Origin: Streptomyces zhaozhouensis
Lineage (GTDB): Bacteria; Actinomycetota; Actinomycetes; Streptomycetales; Streptomycetaceae
Direction of reading: 5' to 3'
DNA length: 64,000 bases
Assembly (NCBI RefSeq): GCF_900230195.1
Contig: NZ_OCNE01000012.1
Coordinates: 1 to 64,000, forward strand
Every line of letters begins with the position of its first letter. Positions within the stretch are counted from its first letter, which is position 1. The notes under the pieces were generated by a model that did no database searches, was not told the DNA's origin, and saw nothing but the letters and a program-made list of their open reading frames with translations. Of this stretch, positions 41,361 to 50,162 are shown piece after piece. The translations under genes and the position numbers were made by a program.

Positions 41361-41648
41361 TCAACCCTGCTGCTGGCTGGTCGGCTTGGGCTCGTCGACC
41401 GGGCGGGCGCTCGTCACGTCGCCCGGCGCGGCCTGGATGGTGCGCGGCGCCGGAGTCTCCTCCGGCTGCGCGGTGCCGGCGTCGGCCTGGGACTGCTTGC
41501 CCTCGGACTTCATGGCACTGGTCTCGCTCTTGAGGATGCGCGCCGACTTGCCCAGCGACCTCGCGAGGTCGGGGAGGCGCTTGGCCCCGAAGAGCACCAG
41601 CACGATGAGCGCAAGGAGCAACAGCTCCTTGAGTCCGATCTGACCCAT
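41361..41648 (-). CDS. tatA: Sec-independent translocase component TatA
   Basis: 95 aa, ATG with GGAGG 7 bp upstream. Classic TatA: a short N-terminal membrane helix (ELLLLALIVLVLFGAKRLPD) with the hinge and FGAKRLPDLARSLGKS amphipathic helix, then a Pro/Ala/Gln-rich tail. Forms the Tat pore for folded proteins such as the DyP peroxidase encoded further right. TatB/TatC are not in the window. Confidence 0.95.
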   Translation of the reverse strand: MGQIGLKELLLLALIVLVLFGAKRLPDLARSLGKSARILKSETSAMKSEGKQSQADAGTAQPEETPAPRTIQAAPGDVTSARPVDEPKPTSQQQG

Positions 41649-41763
41649 GGTCCAACCTCCGAGGACGATTCAGCAGGTTCCGCACCTTCCGCCACGGTAG
41701 CGCGTCGGAAGTAAAGAGAACAGGAGTCCCTCCCCGGCAACCTTCCCGGGCACCGGGACCCCG

Positions 41764-42339
41764 TCAGACGTTCACCCCGAAGTCGCTGGCGATTCCCGCC
41801 AGGCCCGAGGCGTAGCCCTGACCGACCGCGCGGAACTTCCACTCGCTGCCCCTGCGGTACAGCTCGCCGAAGATCATCGCCGTCTCGGTGGCGGCGTCCT
41901 CGCTCAGGTCGTAGCGCGCGATCTCGGCGCCGTCGGCCTGGTTGACCACGCGGATGAACGCGTTCTGCACCTGGCCGAAGCTCTGCCGGCGGGCGTCGGC
42001 GTCGTGGATGGAGACCGGGAAGACGACCTTGTCGACCTCCGGCGGCACGGTGGCCAGGTTGACCTTGATCGCCTCGTCGTCCCCGTCGCCCTCGCCCGTG
42101 AGGTTGTCGCCGGTGTGCTCCACCGAACCGTCGGGGCTGGTCAGGTTGTTGTAGAAGACGAAGTGGCTGTCCGACAGGACCTTGCCGTTCTCCCCGCAGA
42201 GCAGGGCGCTGGCGTCCAGGTCGTAGTCGGTGCCGGTGGTCGTGCGCACGTCCCACCCCAGGCCAACGATGACGGCGGTCAGCCCCGGCGCCTCCTTGGT
42301 CAGCGAGACGTTGCCTCCTTTGGAAAGGGTTACTCCCAC
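41764..42339 (-). CDS. TerD-family protein
   Basis: 191 aa, GTG start behind AGGAGGAG. Full-length TerD domain: MGVTLSKGGNVSLTKEAPGL, GLGWDVRTTTGTDYDLDASA, FYNNLTSPDGSVEHTGDN (Ca2+-binding loops with many Asp), and FGELYRRGSEWKFRAVGQGY. TerD proteins bind calcium and take part in tellurite/stress resistance and development. A TerB-like gene lies at 43943 but in a separate unit. Confidence 0.94.
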   Translation of the reverse strand: MGVTLSKGGNVSLTKEAPGLTAVIVGLGWDVRTTTGTDYDLDASALLCGENGKVLSDSHFVFYNNLTSPDGSVEHTGDNLTGEGDGDDEAIKVNLATVPPEVDKVVFPVSIHDADARRQSFGQVQNAFIRVVNQADGAEIARYDLSEDAATETAMIFGELYRRGSEWKFRAVGQGYASGLAGIASDFGVNV

Positions 42340-42401
42340 GTTCTCCTCCTGAACTAGCTGTTCTGCCCCCGCCCCGGCGCACCGTGGGCGCTGTTCGAAA
42401 A

Positions 42402-42417
42402 TCTACAACACTGTAGA
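42402..42417. promoter_or_regulatory. BlaI/MecI-type operator
   Basis: TCTACA-ACAC-TGTAGA, a 6-bp-arm dyad matching the TACA...TGTA core of BlaI operators. It lies just upstream of the BlaI-family gene and ~60 bp from the terD start, so autoregulation is likely. Confidence 0.7.
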
Positions 42418-42489
42418 AGGTCGGTGACGGCCCTGAACGGGGCATACCCGGGCGTCGTTACGATGACCCCCGGGCGGCAGTGGGGAGTG

Positions 42490-42963
42490 GTGGCGTTGGC
42501 AGCGACAGCGGATCCGGGGCACGGCCAGCGCAAGCGCGGCCGTGGCGAGTTGGAGGCCCAGGTGCTGGCGACCCTGCGGCTGGCGCCGGGGCCGGTGACG
42601 GCCGGGTGGGTGCGGGAGCGGCTGCCGGACGCGTTGGCCTACAGCACGGTGATCACGATCCTGACCAGGCTGCACGAGAAGCACGCGGTGCGCCGCGAGC
42701 GTTCCGGGCGCTCGTTCCTGTGGACGCCGGCCGCCGACGACGCCGGGCTGGCCGCGCTGCGGATGCGGCGGGTGCTGGAGGGCAGGGCCGACCGGGACGC
42801 GGTACTGGCCAGCTTCGTGACCGCGCTCTCCCCCGACGACGAGCAGTTGCTGCGGCGGCTGCTCGGGTCCGACTCCCTGCCCGCGCTGTCCGCTCTTCCG
42901 GGACTTCCCGAGCCGGGGGAACCGCCAGGGGTGGACGAGCTTCCCGAGCAGCGGGCGGAGTGA
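42490..42963 (+). CDS. BlaI/MecI/CopY-family repressor
   Basis: ~157 aa. Winged helix: GRGELEAQVLATLRLAPGPV, then LPDALAYSTVITILTRLHEK, then RRERSGRSFLWTPA. C-terminal dimerisation helix. The start is uncertain: GTG codons at 42424, 42487 and 42490, ATG 42463 and TTG 42496 are all in frame; TTG 42496 has GGGGAG at good distance. The adjacent M56 peptidase makes the usual sensor-protease/repressor pair. Confidence 0.82.
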   Translation: MALAATADPGHGQRKRGRGELEAQVLATLRLAPGPVTAGWVRERLPDALAYSTVITILTRLHEKHAVRRERSGRSFLWTPAADDAGLAALRMRRVLEGRADRDAVLASFVTALSPDDEQLLRRLLGSDSLPALSALPGLPEPGEPPGVDELPEQRAE

Positions 42964-42970
42964 GCTCGCC

Positions 42971-43906
42971 ATGGGGTGGATGGTGCTGCTGCCGCTGGTG
43001 GCGCCGCTGAGCGCGCTGCCGCTCGGCCGGCTCGCCGAGCAGTGGTCGCACCCGCGGGGCGCGGCGCGGCTGCTGACCGGGGCGTCCGTGGTGCTGGCCG
43101 GGTGCAGCACGCTCTCGCTGGTGCTGCTGGCGGTCGTCGGCACCGCGCAGCTGCCGGGGAACCCGCTGCCCGACAGCTGGTCCGACCCGGAGGTGCGCGA
43201 GGCGGTGCCGGGCCCCGACGCGCTGGGCGTGGTGGCCCTCGCCGTGCTGGGGTGGACGCTGCTGGCCGTCGGCGACGCGCTCGTCCGCCGGGCGCTGGTC
43301 CGGGGGCGGCTGCGCCGCGCGCTGGCCGCGCTGCCGGCCGACGCCGACCCGGCGCTGCTGCCGGACGAACGGCCCTACGCCTACGCCGTGCCCGGCGGGC
43401 TGCGGCGGCCCGGCCGGATCGTGGTGTCCACGGCGATGCGGGCCGGCCTCGGCGCGGACGAGTACCGGGCGCTGCTGGCCCACGAACGCGCGCATCTCGC
43501 CGGTCACCACCACCGTTACCTGCTGGCCGGCGAACTGGCGGCGCGCGCCCACCCGCTGCTCGCGCCGCTGCGCGACGCGGCGGCCTACGCCATGGAGCGG
43601 TGGGCCGACGAGGACGCGGCGCGGGCCGTCGGCGACCGCGGGCTGACGGCGCGGGCCGTCGGCCACGCGGCGCTCGTCGGGCACCGGCCGGCGCCCGGCC
43701 TCGCCGGCTTCGCCGCCGGGCCGGTGCCGCGGCGGGTCGCGGCGCTGCTGCGGCCGCTGCCGCCCACGGCCGGCTGGCCGCCGCCGACCACGCGGGCGGG
43801 GGCGGCGGCGCTGGTCGCCGCCGCGGGCACGGCCGCGTCCGCGCTGTCCGCGCTGAACGCGGCCGTCACGCTCTTCCTCGTGCTGAAGGCGGCCACGCCG
43901 CTGTGA
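42971..43906 (+). CDS. M56-family membrane metallopeptidase (BlaR1-like)
   Basis: 311 aa. Two N-terminal membrane helices, a cytoplasmic loop with the zinc motif HERAH (in LLAHERAHLAGHHHRY) and the downstream Glu ligand in MERWADEDAARAV, then two C-terminal helices. No extracellular sensor domain, as usual for actinobacterial versions. It is expected to cleave the BlaI-like repressor encoded 7 bp upstream. Confidence 0.88.
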   Translation: MGWMVLLPLVAPLSALPLGRLAEQWSHPRGAARLLTGASVVLAGCSTLSLVLLAVVGTAQLPGNPLPDSWSDPEVREAVPGPDALGVVALAVLGWTLLAVGDALVRRALVRGRLRRALAALPADADPALLPDERPYAYAVPGGLRRPGRIVVSTAMRAGLGADEYRALLAHERAHLAGHHHRYLLAGELAARAHPLLAPLRDAAAYAMERWADEDAARAVGDRGLTARAVGHAALVGHRPAPGLAGFAAGPVPRRVAALLRPLPPTAGWPPPTTRAGAAALVAAAGTAASALSALNAAVTLFLVLKAATPL

Positions 43907-43942
43907 AGCGGCGCCCCGGGCGGGCGCCGCGTCGGCTCCCGG

Positions 43943-44398
43943 TCAGAGGTCGAACTCGGCGGGCGGCAGCCCCAGCTGGTGGCACGCCTCCCTGACCACC
44001 GCGCGCTCCTCCGCGTCGAACGTGCCGTCTGCGCCGCCGATCACGATGCCGATCTGGACGACGGCACGCGCCTCGGCCGGCTTCTTCGCGGCCTTGGCGA
44101 TCTCCTGGAGGACGTTGATCTTGCCCAGGTCGAAGTTGGTGATGAGCTGGTTGAGATAGCCGTCGAAGCGGCGCTGGAGGTCGTCGGCCGGGAAGTTCTG
44201 CAACACCTCGTTGCTGGAGATCAGCTGCGCGACCCGCTGGCGCTCCGCCGGCTCGATCGAGCCGTCCGCCGCCGCCACCAGTGCGCACATCGCCATGCTC
44301 GCGTCGCGGAAGGCACCGCTCTTGAGGTCGTTCTTCTTGGCGTTGAGCTGCGTCTGCATGGTGGACGCGGATTCCTTGATGCGGTCCCACAGGGCCAT
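43943..44398 (-). CDS. TerB-family protein
   Basis: 151 aa from the ATG at 44398 (GGGAG 5 bp upstream). Helical TerB fold with conserved acidic pairs: MAMCALVAAADGSIEPAERQ and IGIVIGGADGTFDAEERAVV, the two metal-binding halves. TerB proteins are membrane-associated partners of TerC/TerD in metal stress. Single gene here. Confidence 0.9.
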   Translation of the reverse strand: MALWDRIKESASTMQTQLNAKKNDLKSGAFRDASMAMCALVAAADGSIEPAERQRVAQLISSNEVLQNFPADDLQRRFDGYLNQLITNFDLGKINVLQEIAKAAKKPAEARAVVQIGIVIGGADGTFDAEERAVVREACHQLGLPPAEFDL

Positions 44399-44569
44399 TG
44401 GCACTCCCAAGACGAGAAAGTCTGCATCGGGGAGAACGCGGCAAGGGGGTGGGACGTTCCGCCGTGTCCGCCGGTGGCGGGCCGCGGACGGCAGCGGTGC
44501 CGGGCGGCTCGGGCGCGCGGTCGGCCAACGGGCCGGTGGGCGGTCACCCGCGCCCCGAGCGGGAGGGCG

Positions 44570-45034
44570 CTATGACGCGCGAAGCAGCGCCGCGTCCTCG
44601 CGCCATTTGAGGATCTTGTCGAAGGTCACGACCGCACCGCCGCTGCCCGGTTGGTTGCCGAAGCGGACGCGGTCGGAGAGGGCCTCGATCAGCAGGAGGC
44701 CGCGGCCGCCGGGGAGGAGGCCGGTCAGCTCTCCGGGCGCCGGGGGCGCCGGGGAGGGGACGGAGCCGGCCGGGTGGGCGGCGAAGCCGGGGCCGCAGTC
44801 GGTGACCTCGATGCGGCACATGTCGCCGTGGATCGAGGCGGTGACCCGGTAGACCTCGGAGAGGCCGCCGCCGTGCTGGACCGCGTTGGAACAGGCCTCG
44901 GAGAGGGCGACCGACAGTTCGTGGGAGATGTCGCCGTCCACGCCCGCCGTGTCCATCGCGCCGAGAAGCAGCCGACGGGCCAGCGGAACGCTGGCCGCGT
45001 CACGGCGGAGTTGCAGAGACCACCAGATGCTCAT
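44570..45034 (-). CDS. HATPase regulator (anti-sigma-factor-like)
   Basis: 154 aa. GHKL motifs: LSVALSEACSNAVQHGGG (N-box), IEVTDCGPGF (G1), GGRGLLLIEALSDRV (G2). Same class as the protein at 31854. Such proteins bind ATP and sequester anti-anti-sigma or sigma factors. No partner gene adjacent. GGAGGCTGGAGC precedes the ATG. Confidence 0.87.
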   Translation of the reverse strand: MSIWWSLQLRRDAASVPLARRLLLGAMDTAGVDGDISHELSVALSEACSNAVQHGGGLSEVYRVTASIHGDMCRIEVTDCGPGFAAHPAGSVPSPAPPAPGELTGLLPGGRGLLLIEALSDRVRFGNQPGSGGAVVTFDKILKWREDAALLRAS

Positions 45035-45266
45035 GCTCCAGCCTCCCGGCCACGACTCGACATATCCTTAGGTATTGCCTACCCACCCGTCCCGTAAGCG
45101 TGTGATTGACCCAACACACCCCATTCGGCGGATGTCTCGGGAAGACGCCGGCCGATATGGCGGAGCCCCGGCTCGGATGACGAGGGGCACTTCTGTGCGA
45201 GCGTCTCCCCTCCGGCGCCTCCCCTCCCGGTGGCTCGCCGGCGCCCGGTGAGATGATGGCGCCGCC

Positions 45267-46073
45267 ATGCGTGCCGGAGCCGATCTGCGACTGCTGCGGG
45301 CCGCGGTCTTCGCCGCGGCCTGTTCCGCGCTGGCCGCCGCCGGGCACGTGCTGGGCGGCGGGGCGCGCGTCCCGCTCTGGGCCGTGGCCGCCGGTGCCCT
45401 GCTGACCTGGACGTTCGCTCTGGCGTTGGCCGGCAGGGAGCGGCGCTCCTGGCCGGGGATCGCGCTGGCGCTGGCGCTGGCGCAGTCGGCGCTGCACCTC
45501 TTCTTCTGTCTCGCCGGGCACGTCGGGACCGCCGGCGGGCACCCGGGCGGGCACGGCCCGACCGGCGAACCCGCCGAGCTGGCCGCGCGGCTGCTGTGCG
45601 GGGATCACGGCACGATCTCCCCGGAGCGCGCGACCGCACTGCTCGACGACGCCGGGCTTCTGCCGCCCCCGTCGGGCGCCGGCGCGGTGGCGCACGGAGG
45701 GGGCGGCTGGGGTGAGGCCCTGCTCGACGGGGTGGCCACCCTGGGCTCCTGGCCGATGCTGCTCGGCCATCTGCTGGCCGCGTTGGCCGCCGGCTGGCTG
45801 CTGCGGCAGGGCGAGGCCGCGCTCTGGCTCGCGGTGCGGCTCGCCGCCGAGCTGCCCGCCGCCCCCCGCTGGGCGCGCCGGCTGCTCACCGCGCTGCGGC
45901 TGCTGCTGCGGCTGCCGCCGCTGACCGGCTCCGCGCCGCGCGCGCTGCCGGGGGCGCGGCACCGCTGGCCGCACCCGACGCCCGCCACGCGGGGCACGGT
46001 GCTGCCCGACGCGGTCGTGCGGCGCGGGCCGCCGGCCGGCGGCGAGGCCCGTTCGTTCACCCTGGCGGCCTGA
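45267..46073 (+). CDS. Multi-pass membrane protein of the copper cluster
   Basis: 268 aa. About four membrane helices: AAVFAAACSALAAAGHVL, LWAVAAGALLTWTFALALAG, IALALALAQSALHLFFCLAG and WPMLLGHLLAALAAGWLL. Three lie before a His/Gly-rich loop (GHVGTAGGHPGGHGP) that could bind metal. The C-terminal tail is Arg/Pro-rich. Position ahead of YcnI/Sco/PCuAC genes suggests a copper-related role; family not recognised. Confidence 0.75.
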   Translation: MRAGADLRLLRAAVFAAACSALAAAGHVLGGGARVPLWAVAAGALLTWTFALALAGRERRSWPGIALALALAQSALHLFFCLAGHVGTAGGHPGGHGPTGEPAELAARLLCGDHGTISPERATALLDDAGLLPPPSGAGAVAHGGGGWGEALLDGVATLGSWPMLLGHLLAALAAGWLLRQGEAALWLAVRLAAELPAAPRWARRLLTALRLLLRLPPLTGSAPRALPGARHRWPHPTPATRGTVLPDAVVRRGPPAGGEARSFTLAA

Positions 46074-46218
46074 CCGCGTCCCGTTCCCCCCGGCGTAGCG
46101 CCGAGGGAGGGAGGCGGGCTTCCGGCCGTCTCCCCTTCCCTTTGGCATCGGCCCCGCTCGGGGCCCGCGTGGGCGGCTCGACGCGCGCCCGCGCCTCACC
46201 GTGGAGTGAACAACAACC

Positions 46219-46944
46219 ATGAACAGCATTCGCCAGGTCGCCTCCGCCACCGCCGTGGTCACCGGCGCCCTCGCCCTGCTCGCCGTCGCCGGGCCCGCCC
46301 AGGCGCACGTCGGGATCGACCCGTCCGAGGTCGAGGCGGGCGGCTACCAGGTGCTCAACGTCAAGGTCCCCAACGAGCGGGACGACGCCTCGACCGTTGA
46401 GGTCGAACTGCACCTGGACACCGAGCACCCGCTGAGCACCGCGATGCCGCAGCCGGTCCCCGGCTGGGAGATCGAGGTGGAGACCGCCGAGCTGGACGAG
46501 CCGGTGGAGGTGCACGGCAACCAGCTGACCGAGGTCCCCAGCGTGATCACCTGGTCCGGCGGGGAGATCGCGCCGGGCACGTTCCAGCAGTTCCCGCTCT
46601 CCGTCGGGCCGCTGCCCGAGGACGCTGACCACCTGGTCTTCAAGGCGATCCAGACCTATGACAGCGGTGAGGTCGTCCGCTGGATCGAGGAGCCGACCGA
46701 GGACGGCGAGGAGGCCGCGGAGGACCCGGCGGCCGTGCTGCGGCTGACGCCGGCCTCGGGCGAGGGCCACGGCGCCGACGAGATGTCGGCGTCGGGGACG
46801 GACGACGCGCCGGGCGAGGAGCGGGCGTCGGCCGACGAGGGCGGCGGGTCCGACACCACGGCCAGGGTGCTGGCCGGCGTCGGGATCGCGGTCGGCGTCG
46901 CCGGCGTCGTCTTCGGCGTGCTGGGCAACCGCCGCCGCGCCTGA
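46219..46944 (+). CDS. YcnI-family (DUF1775) extracytoplasmic copper-binding protein
   Basis: 241 aa. Signal peptide ending PAQA, so the mature protein starts with His (HVGIDPSEVEAGGYQVL), the expected N-terminal His that binds Cu. A beta-sandwich DUF1775 domain (~30-175) with the conserved Trp in PGWEIEVETAEL and ITWSGGEIAPGTF follows; then an acidic linker and a C-terminal membrane anchor (VLAGVGIAVGVAGVVFGVLG). First secreted copper protein of the cluster; a terminator follows. Confidence 0.92.
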   Translation: MNSIRQVASATAVVTGALALLAVAGPAQAHVGIDPSEVEAGGYQVLNVKVPNERDDASTVEVELHLDTEHPLSTAMPQPVPGWEIEVETAELDEPVEVHGNQLTEVPSVITWSGGEIAPGTFQQFPLSVGPLPEDADHLVFKAIQTYDSGEVVRWIEEPTEDGEEAAEDPAAVLRLTPASGEGHGADEMSASGTDDAPGEERASADEGGGSDTTARVLAGVGIAVGVAGVVFGVLGNRRRA

Positions 46945-46960
46945 TCCCCCACCGACCACG

Positions 46961-46988
46961 CCGTGGGGCGGGTCATCCCGCCCCACGG
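46961..46988 (+). terminator. Terminator between YcnI and Sco genes
   Basis: Perfect 12-bp stem CCGTGGGGCGGG / CCCGCCCCACGG with loop TCAT, 16 bp after the YcnI stop. It should reduce read-through, so sco and downstream genes likely have their own promoter. Confidence 0.75.
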
Positions 46989-47015
46989 CCCCCAACGCAC
47001 GGAAACGTTGAGCCC

Positions 47016-47681
47016 ATGCGCACACGCACCAGCATCCGTTCCGGTCTGCTCGGGGCCGCCGTCGTCCTCGCCCTCACGGGCTGCGGGGGCGGCGACAGCT
47101 CGTCCGACGGCGAGGACAACCCGCCGGCGGAGGTCTCCGAGACCCGCGCCGAGGACGAGGGAACCGTCCTCGACACCCCCTTCGAGAAGCCAGAACTGGT
47201 CCTCACCGACACCGAGGGCCAGCCCTACGACCTGGTCGCCGAGACGGCCGGCAAGCCGACGCTGCTCTACTTCGGCTACACCAACTGCCCCGACATCTGC
47301 CCGTTGACCATGGGCAACATCGCCGTGGCCGCCAGCGGCCTGACGCCCGAGCAGCGCGAGGAGCTGCGGGTCGTCTTCGTCACCAGCGACCCGGAACGGG
47401 ACACCCCCGAGTCGCTGGGGCCCTGGCTGGACTCGTTGGACCCGGAGTTCATCGGTCTGACCGGGGACTTCGACCAGATCCAGACGGCCGCCAGGTCGGT
47501 CGGGGTCGCCATCGAGCCCTCCTTCGAGGAGGAGGACGGCTCGATCGTCTCCACCCACGGCACCCAGGTGGTGGCCTTTCTGCCGGACGACGACCTGGGC
47601 CATGTCCTCTACATGGAGGGCGTCACCGCGGAGACCTTCGAGCGCGACCTGCCGAAGCTGATCGAGGGGGAGTTGCCGTGA
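47016..47681 (+). CDS. sco: Sco-family copper chaperone / thiol reductase (lipoprotein)
   Basis: 221 aa. Lipoprotein signal (LALTGC), then a thioredoxin-like fold with the copper-binding CPDIC (YTNCPDICPLTMGN) and the distal His ligand in STHGTQV. Sco delivers Cu to the CuA site of cytochrome oxidase and, in Streptomyces lividans, to other extracellular Cu enzymes. Coupled by overlap to the PCuAC gene. Confidence 0.95.
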   Translation: MRTRTSIRSGLLGAAVVLALTGCGGGDSSSDGEDNPPAEVSETRAEDEGTVLDTPFEKPELVLTDTEGQPYDLVAETAGKPTLLYFGYTNCPDICPLTMGNIAVAASGLTPEQREELRVVFVTSDPERDTPESLGPWLDSLDPEFIGLTGDFDQIQTAARSVGVAIEPSFEEEDGSIVSTHGTQVVAFLPDDDLGHVLYMEGVTAETFERDLPKLIEGELP

Positions 47682-48229
47682 CCGGCGCCAGGCGCCTGCC
47701 GTGGGCGCTCGTGCTGGCGGGCGCGCTGCTCGCCGGCTGCGGTGGCGGGGACGGCGACGACGTGGGCGGCGAGGGGGGCGCGCCGGAGTTGAGCGTCACC
47801 GGCGCCTACCTTCCGGAGCCGGTCAACCCGGAGGTCGCCGGCGGCTTTCTGACCGTGCGCAACGCGGGCGGCGCCGACGACGCGCTGGTCTCGGTCAGCA
47901 GCGACCTGACCGGGTCCGTGGAGATGCACGAGACGGTGGACAACGCGATGCGGCGGGTCGAGGAGCTGCCGATCCCGGCCGGCGGCACCCTGGCGCTGGA
48001 GCGCGGCGGCAGCCACCTGATGTTCGTCGACCTGGCGGAGCCGCCGGTCGAGGGGGACGTGGTCACGGTCGAGCTGCGGTTCGAGGTCTCCGAGCCGCTG
48101 ACCGTCGAGGTCCCGGTCGAGTCCGCCACCCACACCGGGGGCGAGAACGACCACGGCGACCACGGCGACCACGAGGGCCACGAGGGCCACGGCGAGGACG
48201 GGGAAGCGGGGGAGGAGAACTCACCATGA
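47678..48229 (+). CDS. PCu(A)C copper chaperone (lipoprotein)
   Basis: 183 aa, GTG start overlapping the sco stop. Lipobox LLAGC, then the PCuAC domain with the Cu(I) site spread over EMHETVDNAMRRVEELP and GGSHLMF (H-M...M...H-M). A His-rich C-terminal tail (DHGDHGDHEGHEGHG) adds Cu(II) binding. This matches the extracytoplasmic chaperone (ECuC) that supplies Sco in Streptomyces. Confidence 0.94.
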   Translation: MTGARRLPWALVLAGALLAGCGGGDGDDVGGEGGAPELSVTGAYLPEPVNPEVAGGFLTVRNAGGADDALVSVSSDLTGSVEMHETVDNAMRRVEELPIPAGGTLALERGGSHLMFVDLAEPPVEGDVVTVELRFEVSEPLTVEVPVESATHTGGENDHGDHGDHEGHEGHGEDGEAGEENSP

Positions 48230-50088
48230 TCGCCGCCGTCTCCCGTCCCCTGGGCGCGCTGCTGCTGGCCGTAGGCACGCTGGCGGCGCTGCTGGTCGGG
48301 GCGCAACCCGCCGCCGCGCACGCGTCGTTGACCGGCACGAGCCCGGGGGACGGCGAGGTGGTGGCGACCGCTCCGGCCGAGGTCGTGCTCACCTTCTCCG
48401 AGCCGGTCTCCGTCGGCGAGGACTCCCTGCGGGTGCTCGACCCGGACGGCGCACGCGTCGACACCGGCGAGGTGACCCGCGGGGCCGGCGGCGCCGAGCA
48501 GACGCTCGGCCTGGCCGACGATCTGGGCGACGGCACCCACACCGTCGCCTGGCAGGCGATCTCCAACGACGGGCACCCCATCAGCGGCGCGTTCACCTTC
48601 TCCGTCGGGGCGCCCTCGGAGACCAGCGTCGACGTCGCGGGGAGCAGCCCCGACGGGGGCGCGGTGGGGCTGCTGCACGACGCGCTGCGGTACGCCGCCT
48701 ACGCCGGGTTTCTGCTGCTGGTGGGCCCGGCGGTGTTCGCCCTGGTCTGCTGGCCGGGCGCGGCCGGGCGGCGCGCGGTGCGGCGGACCACGGTCGTCGG
48801 CTGGCTGACGCTGGCGGTGGCGACGGCCGCGCTGCTGCTGGTGCGGGTGCCGTACACGACGACGGGCCGGCTGGGCGACGCGTTCGACCTGGACGGCATA
48901 GCCGACGTGGTGGACTCCCGCGCGGGGACGGCGCTGCTGACCCGGCTGGTGCTGCTGTCGGCGGCGGCGCTGCCGGTGGCGCTGCTGCACGGGCGGTACG
49001 CCCGCGCGGTGGCGGCGGGCGACGCGCGGCTGGCGCGCGACCTGCGGTTCGGCGTCGGGGTCGGCGGCGGGGCGCTGGCGGTGGGCCTGGCGGCGACCTG
49101 GGCGACGGCGGAACACGCCGCGACCGGGCTCCAGACCGAGGTGGCGATCCCGGTCGCCATGGTCCATCTGCTGGCGACGGCCTGCTGGCTGGGCGGGCTG
49201 GTGACGCTGCTCGTGCTGCTGCGCGGCGCGGAGGGGCCGCCGCCGGCCGCCGCGGTGCGCCGCTACTCGACGGTGGCCCTGGCGGGTGTGGCGACCCTCG
49301 CGGCCACCGGTCTGTACCAGAGCTGGCGGCAGGTCGGCTCGTTCTCCGCGCTGACGGGAACGGACTACGGCCGGCTGCTGATCGTCAAGGTCGTCGTGGT
49401 GGCGGTGCTGCTCGGCGTCGCCTGGGGCTCGCGCCGCTGGACGGGGGCGCTGAGGGACGACGACGACGGCGCCGTGCGCCGGGAACGGGACCGGGAGCGG
49501 GTGGCGGAGACCGTTCCCGAGGAGGACCCGGAGCGCGCGCGGCAGTTGGCGCGGCAGCGGGTGGCCGTGGAGCGGACCAGGCGGCGGCGCGAGGAGGGGC
49601 CGGAACGGGCGGGGCTGCGGCGTACCGTGCTGGTGGAGACGGGCGTGGCCGTGGTGCTGCTCGCCGTCACCACCGCGCTGACCGGCACCCCGCCCGCCCG
49701 TGGCGAGGGCGGTGCCTCGACGGCCGCGTCCGACTCCGGCGGGGCCGCCGAGCGGCCCGCGCCGCTGGAGGTCGCCTACGACACCGGGGGCGCCGAGGGC
49801 GTCGCGACGCTGGAGCTGGCGCCCGGGACCGTCGGCGAGAACACCCTGGAGATCGCGCTGGCCGACGCCGAGGGGCGGCCGGCCGAGGCCGAGGAGCTGA
49901 GGGTCAGCCTCACCCTGCCCGAGGAGTCCGTCGGCCCGCTGCGCGTGGAGACCGAGCCGGTGGCCGAGGGACGCTGGCGGGCGACCGGCGTCCAGCTGCC
50001 GCGGCCGGGCGAGTGGGAGCTTGACCTGACCCTGCGCACCTCCGAGGTCGACCAGACCACCGAGACGACCACCCTGACCGTCCCGTGA
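48226..50088 (+). CDS. CopC-CopD fusion, copper resistance/import protein
   Basis: 620 aa; ATG overlaps the previous stop with GGAGGAG upstream. A signal peptide ends PAAA and the mature N-terminus is His (HASLTGTSPGDGEVV), the CopC Cu ligand, with DGHPISGAFTFSV as second ligand. A CopD membrane region of ~8 helices (~145-410) follows. An unusually charged loop (RERDRERVAETVPEEDPERA, then more) precedes a last helix and a C-terminal extracellular beta domain (~505-620, YtkA-like). It would move Cu across or store it at the membrane. Confidence 0.92.
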   Translation: MIAAVSRPLGALLLAVGTLAALLVGAQPAAAHASLTGTSPGDGEVVATAPAEVVLTFSEPVSVGEDSLRVLDPDGARVDTGEVTRGAGGAEQTLGLADDLGDGTHTVAWQAISNDGHPISGAFTFSVGAPSETSVDVAGSSPDGGAVGLLHDALRYAAYAGFLLLVGPAVFALVCWPGAAGRRAVRRTTVVGWLTLAVATAALLLVRVPYTTTGRLGDAFDLDGIADVVDSRAGTALLTRLVLLSAAALPVALLHGRYARAVAAGDARLARDLRFGVGVGGGALAVGLAATWATAEHAATGLQTEVAIPVAMVHLLATACWLGGLVTLLVLLRGAEGPPPAAAVRRYSTVALAGVATLAATGLYQSWRQVGSFSALTGTDYGRLLIVKVVVVAVLLGVAWGSRRWTGALRDDDDGAVRRERDRERVAETVPEEDPERARQLARQRVAVERTRRRREEGPERAGLRRTVLVETGVAVVLLAVTTALTGTPPARGEGGASTAASDSGGAAERPAPLEVAYDTGGAEGVATLELAPGTVGENTLEIALADAEGRPAEAEELRVSLTLPEESVGPLRVETEPVAEGRWRATGVQLPRPGEWELDLTLRTSEVDQTTETTTLTVP

Positions 50089-50162
50089 CCGGGTCCTGGC
50101 GGGGCACCGAGGCCGTGGAAGAGGACGGGGCCGTGGAAGAGAACGAGAACGGAGGCGGCGCC

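Noticed and set aside
50085..50162. Earlier GTG start of the DyP peroxidase
   Set aside because: It would place 26 acidic residues before the twin-arginine signal; the ATG at 50163 has GGAGG and leaves the Tat signal at the N-terminus.
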